A stretch of DNA of 64,000 nt from Pseudomonas frederiksbergensis (GCF_003732665.1 NZ_MOBP01000009.1:24622-88621); one strand, 5' to 3'; shown: positions 1 to 10,605, counted from the stretch's first letter. Notes: a model not told the origin generated them from the sequence alone. A program made the numbers and translations.

Positions 1-37
1 GTGCATCAGTCAATACATGTTTCGACTGACACACCGC

Positions 38-66
38 TTTCGCGAGCAAGCCCGCTCCCACAGGGG
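38..66. repeat. Single REP element
   Basis: The stretch contains CGCGAGCAAGCCCGCTCCCA, the core of the common Pseudomonas REP family. The same core recurs as inverted pairs at 6060-6125 and 10866-10940. Here only one arm is visible, downstream of the stop of the CHAD gene on the minus strand, so the partner may be lost or lie before the window. Confidence 0.75.
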
Positions 67-79
67 ATTACTGCTGATT

Positions 80-847
80 TCAGGATTTGAAGCAGGCGGC
101 GCTGAACTTGTCGAGCACCCGATCCGCACGCTCTTCAGCCTTGGCCATGGTGGTTTTCCACACGGCGACGCAGGGGTGCAAATCCGCTTCCTGCTCTGCC
201 CGAAGCAACCACTGCCAGCAGTCATGCCAGTCACCCAACGCAGCCTGGGCCGATTTGAGTCTTGGCAGGGCTTGCTTGGGCAAACGGTCCAGTTCGGGAT
301 AAGCCTCGATGCCGTAGCGCACGCGCTTGATCAACAGGCGCAGGCGATGGCGGTCATGGGCCGGGTCGTGCAGGGCTTCATCGAGTTTTTCCCATTGCTT
401 GGCCAGGCGTTTTTCGATGCGCTTGCGCAGGCCCGTGAGCAACCCTTGGCGCTGGGACGCCCGCAGGAAACGTGGGAAGGCGTCGAGGATCATCAGCAAT
501 TGAATGACCTGCGGGCTGGTCGCCACGGTCGGATACGCCACATCCATTTGCGCCATGCGCCGCTGCGCCGCCTCGGGCTGGCCGTGCTGGAGCAAGTACG
601 CCGCCAGCACTTCGCGATCGCGCAGCGGCGTGGTCAATTGCCCGACCCCGGACGCCGCCACTTCCAGTTGCTCGACCCCGGGCAAGCCCCGCAACGGTCG
701 CAACAGGCTGCGCAAACGGCGAACCGTGGTGCGCAGGTCGTGCAGCGCCTCCGGGTCGGTGCGGGCAGTCAAGCGTGCCTGGCAGGCCAGCAAACGGACT
801 TCAATGCTCAAGACTTGAGCCACCAACCGGTCAACCAAGGCAGACAT
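80..847 (-). CDS. CHAD-domain protein
   Basis: A 255-residue, arginine- and histidine-rich, all-helical protein with the CHAD signature: an HDLRTTVRRLRSLLRPL segment near residue 36, a second HRLRLLIKRVRYGIEA segment in the C-terminal half, then LGDWHDC. CHAD domains bind inorganic polyphosphate through such conserved basic residues. The usual companion CYTH domain is absent, so this is a stand-alone CHAD protein. The ATG at 847 is chosen over the in-frame GTG directly before it, because GGAG lies 6 nt from the ATG and only 3 nt from the GTG. No partner gene is co-oriented nearby. Family assignment is firm; the cellular role (polyphosphate granule association) is inference. Confidence 0.85.
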   Translation of the reverse strand: MSALVDRLVAQVLSIEVRLLACQARLTARTDPEALHDLRTTVRRLRSLLRPLRGLPGVEQLEVAASGVGQLTTPLRDREVLAAYLLQHGQPEAAQRRMAQMDVAYPTVATSPQVIQLLMILDAFPRFLRASQRQGLLTGLRKRIEKRLAKQWEKLDEALHDPAHDRHRLRLLIKRVRYGIEAYPELDRLPKQALPRLKSAQAALGDWHDCWQWLLRAEQEADLHPCVAVWKTTMAKAEERADRVLDKFSAACFKS

Positions 848-936
848 CACTTGCTCCTTGAATCAAATAGGGATGATCCCACTCGACGCCATCGTGCCTG
901 CATCGAAACGCGCAGTCCTTGCGCTACATCATGCGC

Positions 937-1215
937 TTAACGACCGGCACGGGACTCGCGAATGTAGAAACGCGCCTTCTCGGCCTTGCTGGTGCAACCT
1001 TCGTAGGCTTCGAATTGTTGCTGGGTCTTGGCACCCGTCAACAGCGACAAGGCTTTAGAGTAGCTGACGGTGCCGGCAAAACCTTCGGCCTTGGCCAGGT
1101 CGAGTTCGTGCCACGCCGCATCGATCTGCGTGCCGCAGCTATCGCGGTACGCAGTTTTCCCGGCACAACCGGCCAGCGCCAGGGCAATCAAAGGCACACA
1201 GATCCAGGCTTTCAT
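937..1215 (-). CDS. Small lipoprotein of unknown function
   Basis: A 92-residue protein beginning MKAWICVPLIALALAGCAGK, a type II signal peptide whose LAGC lipobox places the lipidated cysteine at residue 17. The mature part is about 75 residues, with two further cysteines (DSCGTQ and YEGCTS) that could form a disulfide, and a mostly helical, charged C-terminus. The start at 1215 is supported by GAGGTG 6 nt upstream; a longer reading frame runs upstream to 1365 but lacks a signal sequence. It is divergent from the patatin-like gene. I do not recognise a function; an envelope location is likely. Confidence 0.75.
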   Translation of the reverse strand: MKAWICVPLIALALAGCAGKTAYRDSCGTQIDAAWHELDLAKAEGFAGTVSYSKALSLLTGAKTQQQFEAYEGCTSKAEKARFYIRESRAGR

Positions 1216-1437
1216 CGATAACACCTCAAAGATAGGTAAACAGTCGTGCAGGTAAGACGGTGCGGCGCGCAAAAAGTGCCTTGCCTCGCCCGTACAAACT
1301 ATAGCGCTCGCGAGCATACGCATCTGTCGCCATGCAGTGTCGAAAAAACGACGCACCTGCGCCACCCAGCGACCTTAGCGATTGAAGCCCGACCCTCGAT
1401 GGGTGCATTGTTGAACCTTGTCAGACGAGGGCGATTC

Positions 1438-2475
1438 ATGAAAAAGCGTGTCGCATTGGTGCTGGGCTCAGGTGGAGCCCGGGGCTATGCCCATATCGGT
1501 GTCATTGAAGAGATCGAACGTCGTGGCTACGACATCGCCTGCATCGCCGGTTGCTCCATGGGGGCGGTGGTCGGCGGGATTTATGCCGCCGGCAAACTCG
1601 ACGAATATCGCAATTGGATCGAAAGCCTGGATTACCTCGACGTGTTGCGCCTGGTGGATGTCAGCTTCCGGCTGGGGGCGATTCGCGGGGAGAAAGTCTT
1701 CGGCCAGATCCGCAAGATCGTCGGCGAGATCAATATCGAAGACCTGCGCATCCCCTACACGGCGGTGGCCACCGACCTGACCAACCAGCAGGAAATTTGG
1801 TTCCAGGCCGGCTGCCTGCACCAGGCCATCCGCGCCTCGGCGGCGATCCCCAGTTTGTTCACGCCGGTGATGCAGGGCAATCGCATGCTGGTGGATGGCG
1901 GTTTGCTGAACCCGTTGCCGATCGTGCCCGTGGTGTCGAGCCATTGCGACTTGATCATCGCAGTCAACCTCAACTCCACCAACCAGCGCCACTATCAACT
2001 GCCGGTGATCCCGCGCCCTCCGGCGTTCAAGTCACGCTTCAACAGCCTGGTCAATTCGCTGGGTTCGAAGATGCCGTTCCGGCGCAAACAGGCTGAGCAA
2101 TTGTTGTTGCTGGAACAGGAAGCGTTGAAAGCAGAAGCGGCGGAAATCAACCCGTGGATCGAATCCGCCGAACCCGAAGCCCAGCAACCGGCCGCCGCGC
2201 CCCTGGGCGAGGGCGCGCCGAAGTCGGCCACCGGTTCGTTCATCATTGATAACGTCGGGCCGGCGTCTTTACTGGACCTGATCAACCAGAGTTTCGAGGT
2301 GATGCAGACCTCGCTGGCGCAGTACAAGATTGCCGGGTATCCGCCGGACGTCCTGATCAACGTGCCGAAGCGTGTGTGCCGGTTTTTCGAGTTTTACAAG
2401 GCGCCGGAGTTGATCGCCCTGGGGCGGGAGATTGCGCGGGATACGATGGATCGGTATGAGAATGAGCAAAACTGA
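1438..2475 (+). CDS. Patatin-like phospholipase (RssA family)
   Basis: A 345-residue patatin-family serine hydrolase. It has the glycine-rich oxyanion-hole motif GSGGARG (residues 10-16), the nucleophile elbow GCSMG (Ser40) and the catalytic Asp in DGG (Asp153), so the Ser-Asp dyad is intact. No signal peptide is seen, which fits the cytoplasmic RssA/YchK-type group rather than secreted ExoU-like toxins. Residues 200-275 are a charged, Glu/Ala/Pro-rich linker, followed by a conserved helical tail. The ATG at 1438 has GAGG 8 nt upstream and gives the family start [13 protein letters not shown]. It runs convergently into kdpE with only a palindromic repeat between them. The substrate is unknown. 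Confidence 0.9.
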   Translation: MKKRVALVLGSGGARGYAHIGVIEEIERRGYDIACIAGCSMGAVVGGIYAAGKLDEYRNWIESLDYLDVLRLVDVSFRLGAIRGEKVFGQIRKIVGEINIEDLRIPYTAVATDLTNQQEIWFQAGCLHQAIRASAAIPSLFTPVMQGNRMLVDGGLLNPLPIVPVVSSHCDLIIAVNLNSTNQRHYQLPVIPRPPAFKSRFNSLVNSLGSKMPFRRKQAEQLLLLEQEALKAEAAEINPWIESAEPEAQQPAAAPLGEGAPKSATGSFIIDNVGPASLLDLINQSFEVMQTSLAQYKIAGYPPDVLINVPKRVCRFFEFYKAPELIALGREIARDTMDRYENEQN

Positions 2476-2499
2476 GCATCTGAAAGTTTTCGGGTGCCT

Positions 2500-2612
2500 G
2501 ATCGTTCCCACGCTCCGCGTGGGAATGCCGCCATGGACGCTCTGCGTCCGCCCTTAAGATCGTGACGCGGAGCGTCACAGGATGCATTCCCACGCGGAGC
2601 GTGGGAACGATC
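2500..2612. repeat. Palindromic repeat pair between convergent genes
   Basis: A 113-bp element bounded by inverted copies of GATCGTTCCCACGCTCCGCG and its complement, with a second inner palindrome (GACGCTCTGCGTC and GTGACGCGGAGCGTCAC). This is a widespread repeat type of fluorescent pseudomonads. It fills nearly the whole space between the patatin gene and kdpE, and its last two bases form part of the kdpE stop codon. It probably folds into strong hairpins in both transcripts and may act as a bidirectional terminator. Confidence 0.85.
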
Positions 2613-3309
2613 AAAGCCCCCCCTCATTCAACAACCGATACCCCACCCCCGCCTCGGTCACGATAAACCTTGGCTGGGTCGGATCATCCGCCAGTTTCTG
2701 CCGCAGGTGCCCGACCACAATCCGCAAGTAGTGACTGTCCTCGGTATGAGTCGGCCCCCAGATGTCCTTGAGCAATTGCTGCTGGGTAATCACCCGCCCC
2801 GGATGCCGCGCCAGTTGCGCCAGCACCGCGTATTCCTTGCGGGTCAGCGCGACTTCGGCGCCGTCGAGCAGCACTCGGCGATAGGCCAGGTCCACGGTCA
2901 ACGGGCCGAACGTGAGGGCTGCTTGCTGGGCTTCGCCGGACGGGGCCTGGCGCAACAAGGCACGCACCCGGGCGAGAAATTCCTGAATGCCGAATGGTTT
3001 GGTCACGTAGTCATTGGCGCCGCCATCCAGGGCTTCAACCTTCTGCCCTTCGCTGGCCCGCACCGACAGCACCAGCACCGGCACCGTCGACCATTCGCGA
3101 AACTCGCGCAGCACTTGCTGGCCGTCCATGTCTGGCAGGCCGAGGTCGAGCACCAGCAGGTCGGGTTTGTTCAGCGCGGCTTGCGCCAGGCCTTCGTTGC
3201 CGGTGCCGGCCTCCAGCACTTTGTAGCCCTGGGAGGCGAGGCTGATGCGCAGGAACTTGCGAATCTGCGGTTCGTCGTCGATGACCAAAATGGTCGTGGT
3301 CTGGCTCAT
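2611..3309 (-). CDS. kdpE: Response regulator KdpE
   Basis: A 232-residue OmpR/PhoB-class regulator that activates kdpFABC when phosphorylated by KdpD. The receiver domain (about 1-120) has the acidic pair DDE (11-13), the phospho-acceptor Asp55 in VLDLGLPD, and Lys104 in TKPF. The C-terminal winged helix (about 135-228) carries the [19 protein letters not shown] and VVGHLRQKL segments typical of the family. It lies 48 bp downstream of kdpD and ends the kdp operon. Its TGA overlaps the edge of the palindromic repeat at 2500-2612. Full family length. Confidence 0.97.
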   Translation of the reverse strand: MSQTTTILVIDDEPQIRKFLRISLASQGYKVLEAGTGNEGLAQAALNKPDLLVLDLGLPDMDGQQVLREFREWSTVPVLVLSVRASEGQKVEALDGGANDYVTKPFGIQEFLARVRALLRQAPSGEAQQAALTFGPLTVDLAYRRVLLDGAEVALTRKEYAVLAQLARHPGRVITQQQLLKDIWGPTHTEDSHYLRIVVGHLRQKLADDPTQPRFIVTEAGVGYRLLNEGGL

Positions 3310-3357
3310 GAATTCACATCAACACAAAGAAGTGGCAAGAGAGTAGCGCAAGCGCAC

Positions 3358-6009
3358 TTAGGCTTCACTTTCAAAGCCTGGCTGCTCCTGCAATGGCAGA
3401 TGAAGCGTGATGCAGGTTCCTCGTCCTTCAATGCCATCGCCGACGCTGATCCGCCCGCCATGAGCACCGACCATGCCCTGACAAATCGCCAGCCCCAGCC
3501 CGGTGCCCTGCCCGCCGCGATCGCCACGGGCGGCGGTGTAGAACATATCGAAAATTTTCGCCCGCTCGTCCTCCGGAATCCCCGGCCCTTCGTCGCTCAC
3601 CGCGAAAAACAGCTCGTTGTCATCGGCCCCGGCGTGCACTTGCAAGCGCCCGTGAACCGGTGAAAACCGCGCGGCGTTTTCGATCACGTTGACCAGCGCC
3701 TGTTCGATCAGTGCGGCGTGGACGTACAGCAGCGGCAGTTCGGCCGGCACTTCGGTGCTGACCTGCAACGGCGCCAGCACTGCCCGCAGGCGATTGAGCG
3801 AACTGCCGACGATATCCGCCGGCGACACCCAGTCCCGGGCCAGTTTCAACGCGCCGTGACCCAGGCGAGTCATGTCCAGCAGGTTCTGGATATAGCGATC
3901 CAGGCGTTCGGCTTCATCGCGGGTGCCTTCGAGCAGCTCGCGGCGATCCTCCAACGGGATCGCTTCACCGAGGGCCAACAGGCTGTCGATGCTGCCGCGC
4001 ATGGAGGTCAGCGGCGTGCGCAAATCGTGGGAGACCGAAGCGAGCAAGGCGCTGCGCAGTTGCTCGGTCTCACCGTGCAGGCGCGCCGCTTCCAGGTCTT
4101 CGGCCAATTGCGCTCGGGCCAGGGCCTGGGCCAGCGGTTGGCTCAGGGCGGTCAACAAGCGACGGCGCTGGCCGCTCAAGGTCTGGCCTTCGTTGGCACA
4201 AACACCGAGCAAACCCAACGGCCCATCCTCGACCGACAACGGCCACCACCACCAACGCCCGAACGGCAAGGTGCCAGTGCCCGCGCCGGCCGGTTGATCG
4301 TGTTGCCAGGCCCAATCGGCGGCGGCGCGCTCGGCTTCGGAGAACTCCAGCGGGCCACCGGTCTCGACTTTCCAGCCGCCCTGGCCGTCACGGTTGAGCA
4401 GGCACAATTGCAGATCACTCCAGCCGTTCAAGTGCTGGGCGGCGGCGCTGACCACGGCCTGACGGTCAGTGGCGGCGGTGAGTTTGCGCGACAGGTCGAG
4501 CAGTTCGCTGGTTTCTTCCTGGGTGTCTCGCAGAGCCTGCAATTGCCGACGCTGACGGGCCGCGAGGTTACCGGTGAGGGCCGCCATCAGCAGGAAGAAC
4601 AGCAAGGTCAGTACGTCTTCTTCGCGCTGGATATTGAAAGAGAAATTCGGCGGGATGAACAAAAAGTCGTAGGTCAAAAACGACAGTGCCGCACAGGCCA
4701 GCGCCGGGCCGAGGCTGCTGCGCACCGCCACCAGCAACACGGCGGCAAGGAACACCAGGGAGATATTCGGCAGCGGCAGAACACTCGCCACTGCCCAGGC
4801 CAAAGCACTGGCCAAAATCGTTGCCACCAGGGCCAGCGCATAATCGAACCAGACCAGTGACTGGGCCGAACGCTGACGGGGGGCGTGTGTTTCCTGATCA
4901 CTGTCGAGGACGTTGATTTCCAGGCCACGGGCATCGCGCAACAAACGCGACGCGAGACCGCCGCCGAATAATCGTCGACGCAAACGCTGGCGCGATTGGC
5001 CGACCAACACGAGGCTGGCGCGACGTTCAGCGGCGTGCTGGATCAGGGTTTTCGCCACCTCGCCGGCCCGCAGCAGCACCACTTCACCACCGAGGCGTTC
5101 GGCCAATTGCTGGGCGCTTTGCAGGCGCAGGCGCGATTGCTCGTCACGCACGCTGCCGTTGTCCACGTGCACCAGGCTCCACGGCAGATGCCGACGCTGG
5201 GCGACACGGCTGGCATGTCGCACCAGGCGCTCAGCCTGAGCATCGCCGTCGACCCCCACCAACAAACGACCACGCACTGCCGGTGCGGCCTGACCGAGTT
5301 GGCGATAACCCTGGGCCAGATCATCATCAACCTGGGCCGCGGCGGTTTGCATCGCCATTTCCCGCAGGGCGGTCAGGTTGGTCTGGGTGAAGAACGCGTC
5401 GATGGCGGCCCTAGCCTGCTCCGGCACGTAGACCTTGCCGTCGCGCAGACGCTCCAGCAATTCACGGGGTGGCAGGTCGATCAGCAACAGTTCGTAGGCT
5501 TCTTGCAGGACCCAGTCCGGCAGAGTTTCCCGGACCTGGACGCCGGTGATACCGCGCACTTTGTCGTTGAGACTTTCCAGGTGCTGGACGTTGACCGTGG
5601 TGTAGACGTCGATGCCGGCGGCCAGCAGTTCCTGAATGTCTTGCCAGCGTTTGGCGTGACGGCTGCCGGGGGCATTGCTGTGGGCCAGTTCGTCGACCAG
5701 CACCAGTTTCGGCTTGGCTTTGATCAGGCCGTCGAGGTCCATTTCTTCGAGCATCACGCCACGGTATTCCGAGCGCACCAGCGGTTGTTGCGGCAGGCCA
5801 CCGAGCAGGGCTTCGGTTTCAGCGCGGCCATGGGTCTCGACCACGCCAGCGATGATTTTCACGCCCTGGCGCAGTTGGGTGTGGGCGGCTTGCAGCATGG
5901 CGTAGGTCTTGCCGACACCGGGCGCGGCGCCAAGGAACACCTTGAGCCGGCCACGGCCATCGCGGGGCAGGTCTGCTAACAGCGCGTCGGCGCGGCCGGA
6001 ATCGCTCAT
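3358..6009 (-). CDS. kdpD: Sensor histidine kinase KdpD
   Basis: An 883-residue sensor of potassium limitation and ionic stress. Domains in order: KdpD N-terminal domain (about 20-230) with Walker A GAAPGVGKT (28-36) and VLVDELAH (103-110); UspA-like domain (about 247-370); four clustered membrane segments (about 390-485); GAF-like domain (about 505-635); HisKA with phospho-acceptor His661 in SVSHDLRTPL; HATPase with NVIENAARFSP, DEGPGIP and GTGLGLAIC. Every catalytic motif is present and the length is normal. It is separated from kdpC by 132 bp that hold a REP pair, so its level may be set apart from kdpFABC by a hairpin. Confidence 0.97.
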   Translation of the reverse strand: MSDSGRADALLADLPRDGRGRLKVFLGAAPGVGKTYAMLQAAHTQLRQGVKIIAGVVETHGRAETEALLGGLPQQPLVRSEYRGVMLEEMDLDGLIKAKPKLVLVDELAHSNAPGSRHAKRWQDIQELLAAGIDVYTTVNVQHLESLNDKVRGITGVQVRETLPDWVLQEAYELLLIDLPPRELLERLRDGKVYVPEQARAAIDAFFTQTNLTALREMAMQTAAAQVDDDLAQGYRQLGQAAPAVRGRLLVGVDGDAQAERLVRHASRVAQRRHLPWSLVHVDNGSVRDEQSRLRLQSAQQLAERLGGEVVLLRAGEVAKTLIQHAAERRASLVLVGQSRQRLRRRLFGGGLASRLLRDARGLEINVLDSDQETHAPRQRSAQSLVWFDYALALVATILASALAWAVASVLPLPNISLVFLAAVLLVAVRSSLGPALACAALSFLTYDFLFIPPNFSFNIQREEDVLTLLFFLLMAALTGNLAARQRRQLQALRDTQEETSELLDLSRKLTAATDRQAVVSAAAQHLNGWSDLQLCLLNRDGQGGWKVETGGPLEFSEAERAAADWAWQHDQPAGAGTGTLPFGRWWWWPLSVEDGPLGLLGVCANEGQTLSGQRRRLLTALSQPLAQALARAQLAEDLEAARLHGETEQLRSALLASVSHDLRTPLTSMRGSIDSLLALGEAIPLEDRRELLEGTRDEAERLDRYIQNLLDMTRLGHGALKLARDWVSPADIVGSSLNRLRAVLAPLQVSTEVPAELPLLYVHAALIEQALVNVIENAARFSPVHGRLQVHAGADDNELFFAVSDEGPGIPEDERAKIFDMFYTAARGDRGGQGTGLGLAICQGMVGAHGGRISVGDGIEGRGTCITLHLPLQEQPGFESEA

Positions 6010-6059
6010 GCTTGAAGTTCTCTTCTTTCAGGTGTTGATGTGGTGATTGTGCGGCCGCC

Positions 6060-6125
6060 TTCGCGAGCAAGCCCGCTCCCACACTTTGAAATGCATTCCA
6101 ATGTGGGAGCGGGCTTGCTCGCGAA
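6060..6125. repeat. REP pair (REPIN-like) between kdpC and kdpD
   Basis: Two REP cores in inverted orientation, TTCGCGAGCAAGCCCGCTCC followed by CACA and, after an 18-nt spacer, the complementary arm. The arms are perfect over 24 bp. The element sits within the kdp operon and would form a strong hairpin in the kdpC-kdpD transcript. Confidence 0.9.
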
Positions 6126-6141
6126 TGGCGGCGCCACCGAT

Positions 6142-6687
6142 TTACAACTTTTCGAGTGCGATGTTCAACGCCAGCACATTCACCACCGGCGGCCCCACCA
6201 GCGGCTGTTCGATGTTCGCGTTCAGCAGTTGCTCAAGCGTAGCCACCGGCAAATTACGCGCCGCCGCAACACGCGCCAGTTGATAGGCAATCGCTGCCGG
6301 TGGCAAGTGTGGATCGAGGCCGCTGCCGGAGGTGGTCAGCATCGCCAATGGCACCGGGCCCTGGCCTGGGACGATCAGTTTATTGGCATCGTCGAACACC
6401 CGGGTAGCAAGAGCCGGGTTGCTCGGCGACAGGTTACTCGCACCGCTCGACACCGTGGCAAAGGCACCGGCCGATGGTCGTGGATGGAACCAGGCGTCAC
6501 CGACGAAATCCTGGGCAATCAGCGACGAGCCTCTGACCTTGCCGTCGGCGTCGTGTACCAGGCTGCCGTTGGCCTGGTCCGGGAACGCGACCTGGGCCAC
6601 GCCGGTGACCACCAGGGGGTAGGCGACACCGGTGATCAGGGTCATCAGCACCAGCAGGCTCAGGGCCGGACGTATCATTGTGGACAT
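6142..6687 (-). CDS. kdpC: Potassium-transporting ATPase subunit KdpC
   Basis: A 181-residue single-span subunit that stabilises the KdpFABC complex and is needed for high-affinity ATP use. The N-terminal membrane segment is residues 8-30 ([20 protein letters not shown]), followed by the periplasmic domain with the family signature GSSLIAQ and YFHPRPS-like [22 protein letters not shown] and DPHLPP. The start at 6687 (MSTMIRP) is preferred over an upstream in-frame ATG at 6714 because GAGG lies 8 nt before it. It is separated from kdpB by 155 bp containing another inverted repeat. Confidence 0.95.
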   Translation of the reverse strand: MSTMIRPALSLLVLMTLITGVAYPLVVTGVAQVAFPDQANGSLVHDADGKVRGSSLIAQDFVGDAWFHPRPSAGAFATVSSGASNLSPSNPALATRVFDDANKLIVPGQGPVPLAMLTTSGSGLDPHLPPAAIAYQLARVAAARNLPVATLEQLLNANIEQPLVGPPVVNVLALNIALEKL

Positions 6688-6748
6688 TTCAAAATCCTCG
6701 AATTCAGGGAACAAATGCAGCGTTCATCAGGTGGACCGTGGTGCATTC

Positions 6749-6812
6749 TTCGCGAGCAAGCTTTGCTCCTACGGTTTTGCGCAACCTGTAGGAGCGAGGC
6801 TTGCCCGCGAAG
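6749..6812. repeat. Inverted REP-variant pair between kdpB and kdpC
   Basis: TTCGCGAGCAAGCTTTGCTC CTACGG is followed after a short spacer by GTAGGAGCGAGGCTTGCCCGCGAA. This is an imperfect inverted pair of a variant (GTAGGAGCGAGGCTTGC) of the REP family seen elsewhere in the window. The arms differ at several bases, unlike the near-perfect pair at 6060-6125, which suggests an older insertion. Confidence 0.8.
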
Positions 6813-6842
6813 GCGATGTGTCTGACACACCGCCCTGCAGGG

Positions 6843-8900
6843 TCAAACCAAATGCAACGCCGTCAACAGCATGTCGATCGCCTTGATGCCCACGAACGGC
6901 ACCAGAATCCCGCCCAGGCCGTAGATCAACAGGTTGCGTCGCAACAGCGCCGCCGCACTCGCCGCTTGCACTCGCACGCCGCGCAGCGCCAGGGGGATCA
7001 GCACAACAATGATCAAGGCGTTGAACACAATCGCCGAGAGGATCGCGCTCTGCGGGCTGCTCAGGTGCATGACGTTCAGCACACCGAGTTGCGGATAGAT
7101 CGAGGCGAACAGCGCCGGCAGGATCGCGAAGTACTTGGCCACGTCGTTGGCGATGGAAAAGGTCGTCAACGCACCGCGAGTCACCAGCAACTCTTTACCG
7201 ATCTGCACCACGTCCAGCAGCTTGGTCGGGTCGCTGTCGAGGTCGACCATGTTCGCCGCTTCGCGTGCCGCTTGCGTACCGTCGTTCATCGCCATGCCCA
7301 CGTCTGCCTGGGCCAGGGCCGGGGCGTCGTTGGCGCCGTCGCCGCACATGGCGACCAGGCGACCGTCGTTCTGCTCGTGGCGAATGCGCGCCAGTTTTTT
7401 CTCCGGAGTGGCTTCGGCCAGTACGTCATCGACGCCCGCTTCAGCAGCAATCGCGGCGGCGGTCAGCGGGTTGTCGCCGGTCACCATGACGGTGCGAATC
7501 CCCAGCTTGCGCAGCTCGGCGAACCGCTCGCGGATACCTGGCTTGACCACGTCCTTGAGGTGAATCGCGCCGAGCAATTTACCGTCGGCGCAGACCAGCA
7601 ACGGGGTGCCGCCGCTCTGGGCGATCTTGTCGATTTCCCGGGACAGAGACGGTGCCAGGTCGGCACGTTTCAGGCCGACGAAGGCCAGCAGCGAATCCAC
7701 CGCGCCTTTGCGATAAACACGACCCTGATAGTCGACACCGGACAGACGTGTCTCGGCGCTGAACGGCACGGCGGTCAGCAGCTCGGTGCTTGGCTCTGGC
7801 TGCGGATGCAGACCACGCAGGTACTCGACGACAGACTTGCCTTCAGCCGTGTCATCCGCCAGCGAGGCAAACAACGCGCCCTCGGCCAGTTCCTTGGCGC
7901 TGACGCCGGGTGCCGCATAAACGGCTGTGCAACGACGGTTACCGAAGGTGATGGTGCCGGTCTTGTCCAGCAGCAGGACGTGCACGTCCCCCGCCGCTTC
8001 CACGGCGCGACCGGACTTGGCGATCACATTCAGGCGCACCAGGCGATCCATCCCGGCGATACCGATGGCCGACAACAAACCACCAATCGTGGTCGGAATC
8101 AGGGTGACCAATAACGCTACCAGGAACACCAGTGGCAGGCTGCCGTTGGCGAAGTGGGCGAACGGTTGCAGGGTCACGACCACCAGCAGGAAGATCAGGG
8201 TCAGGCCGATCAGCAGGATGTCGAGCGCCACTTCGTTCGGGGTTTTCTGGCGTTTGGCGCCTTCGACCAGAGCGATCATGCGATCCAGAGTCGACTCGCC
8301 CGGATTAGCGGTGATGCGCACCAGCAGCCAGTCGGACACCAGCCGGGTGTTGCCGGTGACGGCCGAACGGTCGCCGCCGGACTCGCGAATCACTGGCGCC
8401 GATTCACCGGTAATCGCCGCTTCGTTGACCGCCGCGATACCTTCAATCACCTCGCCGTCACCGGGGATCATTTCCCCGGCTTCGACGCGCACCACATCGT
8501 CCTTGCGCAGGCTGGTGGCGGGCACCACCTGGAAGGTGCCGTTGGAAGTGCGGCGACGAGCGCTCAAACCTTCGCTGCCAGCCTTGAGGCTGTCGGCGCG
8601 AGCCTTGCCGCGACCTTCGGCCAAGGCTTCGGCGAAGTTGGCGAACAGCACGGTGAACCACAGCCACAAGGCGATTTGCGCGGCGACGAAAGTCGGCACG
8701 CTGCTGTCGGGAATGAAGCACAGCACGGTGGTCAGCACGGCGGTCAGTTCGACCACCAGCATCACCGGCGCACGCTGCAATTGCCGTGGGTCGAGCTTGA
8801 CGAAGGCTTGCACCAGCGCCGGACGCCACAGGGCCGAGATCGCGGTTTTCGGTTGTTCCGGCGCCTTGGCGACGACGGTTTTGCTTACAGGCATATTCAT
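6843..8900 (-). CDS. kdpB: Potassium-transporting P-type ATPase subunit KdpB
   Basis: A 685-residue catalytic subunit of the KdpFABC potassium pump in the inner membrane. The phosphorylated aspartate is Asp312 in DKTGT, the actuator loop is TGES (164-167), and the P-domain motif is [10 protein letters not shown]. Its Ser167 corresponds to the inhibitory phosphoserine (Ser162) of the E. coli protein, so the same shut-off at high potassium is possible. About seven membrane segments fit the family. The ATG at 8900 is 10 nt after the kdpA stop with AGGA 8 nt upstream; a second ATG two codons later is also possible. Confidence 0.97.
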   Translation of the reverse strand: MNMPVSKTVVAKAPEQPKTAISALWRPALVQAFVKLDPRQLQRAPVMLVVELTAVLTTVLCFIPDSSVPTFVAAQIALWLWFTVLFANFAEALAEGRGKARADSLKAGSEGLSARRRTSNGTFQVVPATSLRKDDVVRVEAGEMIPGDGEVIEGIAAVNEAAITGESAPVIRESGGDRSAVTGNTRLVSDWLLVRITANPGESTLDRMIALVEGAKRQKTPNEVALDILLIGLTLIFLLVVVTLQPFAHFANGSLPLVFLVALLVTLIPTTIGGLLSAIGIAGMDRLVRLNVIAKSGRAVEAAGDVHVLLLDKTGTITFGNRRCTAVYAAPGVSAKELAEGALFASLADDTAEGKSVVEYLRGLHPQPEPSTELLTAVPFSAETRLSGVDYQGRVYRKGAVDSLLAFVGLKRADLAPSLSREIDKIAQSGGTPLLVCADGKLLGAIHLKDVVKPGIRERFAELRKLGIRTVMVTGDNPLTAAAIAAEAGVDDVLAEATPEKKLARIRHEQNDGRLVAMCGDGANDAPALAQADVGMAMNDGTQAAREAANMVDLDSDPTKLLDVVQIGKELLVTRGALTTFSIANDVAKYFAILPALFASIYPQLGVLNVMHLSSPQSAILSAIVFNALIIVVLIPLALRGVRVQAASAAALLRRNLLIYGLGGILVPFVGIKAIDMLLTALHLV

Positions 8901-8910
8901 GATGGATTCC

Positions 8911-10605
8911 TTAGAAGCCCATGCTCAGGTGTTCAGCAATCGGACCCAGTGCCAATGTCGGCAGGAAGGTCAAACCACCCACCAGCAAAATGGTCACGGT
9001 CAGCAGCGTCACGAACAGCGGGCCATGGGTCGGGAAGCTGTTCTGGCCGATCGGTGCGGTTTTCTTCATCGCCAGGCTGCCGGCCAACGCCAGAACCGGG
9101 AGGATGTAACCGAAGCGACCGATCAACATGCCCAGGCCCAGCATCAGGTTGTGGAACGGGGTGTTGGCACTGAACCCGCCGAACGCCGAACCGTTGTTGG
9201 CACTGGCCGAGGTGTACGCATAAAGCAACTGGCTGAAACCGTGGGCACCGGGGTTACTCACCGCCGCCACCGGACCGGGCAGGCTTGCAGCAATCGCGCC
9301 CAGCACCAGCACGCCGACCGGCATCACCAGCAAAGTCACCACCAACAGTTGCACTTCCTTGGCTTGCAGCTTCTTGCCGAGGTATTCCGGGGTGCGGCCG
9401 ATCATCAGGCCCGCGAGGAATACTGCGATCAACACGTTGAGCAACATGCCGTAGAGCCCGGCACCGACGCCGCCGAAGATCACTTCGCCGACCATCATGT
9501 TGACCAGCGCAACCATGCCGGTCAGCGGATTAAGGCTGTCGTGCATGGCGTTGACCGAACCGTTGGATGCCGCAGTCGTCGTTACCGACCACAGCACGGT
9601 GGCGGTGGTGCCGAAGCGCGCTTCCTTGCCTTCCAGCGGTGCGGTCTGCTCGACGGCCGCGTTGGCCAGGGTCGGGTTCGGCTGGTATTCAGCCCACAGC
9701 GACGTCGCGCCGCCGATGATGAACAGCGCCAGCATGCAGGCGATGATCGCGCGGCTCTGACGCAGGTCTTTCACGTAGTGGCCGAAAGTGAACACCAGGG
9801 CGACCGGGATCAGGATGATCGAGCCCATCTCGAACAGGTTGCTCCACGCGGTCGGGTTCTCGAACGGGTGCGCCGAGTTGACGCCGAAGAAGCCACCACC
9901 GTTGGTGCCCAGTTGCTTGATCGCAATCTGGCTGGCCGCCGGGCCGAGCGGGATCACTTGATCGACGCCTTGCATGGTTACCGCATTCACGTAGTGCGCG
10001 AAGGTTTGCGGCACGCCCTGCCAGACCAGGTACAGCGCCAGCAGCAGGCACAGTGGCAGCAGACCGTAGAGGGTGGCGCGGGTCATGTCGACCCAGAAGT
10101 TGCCCAGGGTCTTGGTCGACTTGCGACCGATACCACGGCACAAGGCAACCAGCACGGCGAGGCCGGTGGCGGCGCTGACGAAGTTCTGCACAGTGAGGCC
10201 GGCCATCTGACTCAGGTAGCTCAGGGACGCTTCACCGCTGTAGGCCTGCCAGTTGGTGTTGGTCATGAAACTGATGGCCGTGTTGAACGCCAGCGTCCAC
10301 TCCTGACCCGGCAGGTTCTGCGGGTTGAGCGGCAAGTGGTCCTGGAACAACAGGATCGCGAACAACAGCAAGAAACCCGCGAGGTTGAAGGCGAGCAAGG
10401 CCAGGGTGTACTTCTGCCAAGTCTGTTCTTCCTGCGGGTCCACGCCGGAAATCCGATAACAGCCGCGCTCGACCGGGCCCAAAATCGGCGACAGCCAAGT
10501 GCGTTGCCCTTCCATCACTTTGTAGTAAAAACGCCCCAGGAACGGTGCCGGAATCAGCACCAGGGCGAAGAAGGCCAGGATCAGCCAATAGTCATAACTG
10601 TGCAT
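8911..10605 (-). CDS. kdpA: Potassium-transporting ATPase subunit KdpA
   Basis: A 564-residue channel-like subunit of the superfamily of K+ transporters; it selects and conducts K+ in the KdpFABC complex. Filter-like loops are visible, for example [31 protein letters not shown] and [12 protein letters not shown], and about ten membrane spans. The start is the ATG at 10605 ([10 protein letters not shown]); the reading frame remains open upstream, but that stretch is kdpF read in another frame. The Shine-Dalgarno AGGAGC overlaps the stop codon of kdpF, so translation of the two is probably coupled. Confidence 0.97.
   Translation of the reverse strand: MHSYDYWLILAFFALVLIPAPFLGRFYYKVMEGQRTWLSPILGPVERGCYRISGVDPQEEQTWQKYTLALLAFNLAGFLLLFAILLFQDHLPLNPQNLPGQEWTLAFNTAISFMTNTNWQAYSGEASLSYLSQMAGLTVQNFVSAATGLAVLVALCRGIGRKSTKTLGNFWVDMTRATLYGLLPLCLLLALYLVWQGVPQTFAHYVNAVTMQGVDQVIPLGPAASQIAIKQLGTNGGGFFGVNSAHPFENPTAWSNLFEMGSIILIPVALVFTFGHYVKDLRQSRAIIACMLALFIIGGATSLWAEYQPNPTLANAAVEQTAPLEGKEARFGTTATVLWSVTTTAASNGSVNAMHDSLNPLTGMVALVNMMVGEVIFGGVGAGLYGMLLNVLIAVFLAGLMIGRTPEYLGKKLQAKEVQLLVVTLLVMPVGVLVLGAIAASLPGPVAAVSNPGAHGFSQLLYAYTSASANNGSAFGGFSANTPFHNLMLGLGMLIGRFGYILPVLALAGSLAMKKTAPIGQNSFPTHGPLFVTLLTVTILLVGGLTFLPTLALGPIAEHLSMGF

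Noticed and set aside
17..940. 307-codon open frame on the plus strand opposite the CHAD gene
   Set aside because: It lacks a ribosome-binding site and gives a Gln/Arg/His-rich low-complexity product typical of the antisense of a GC-rich gene; the minus strand shows clear CHAD motifs.
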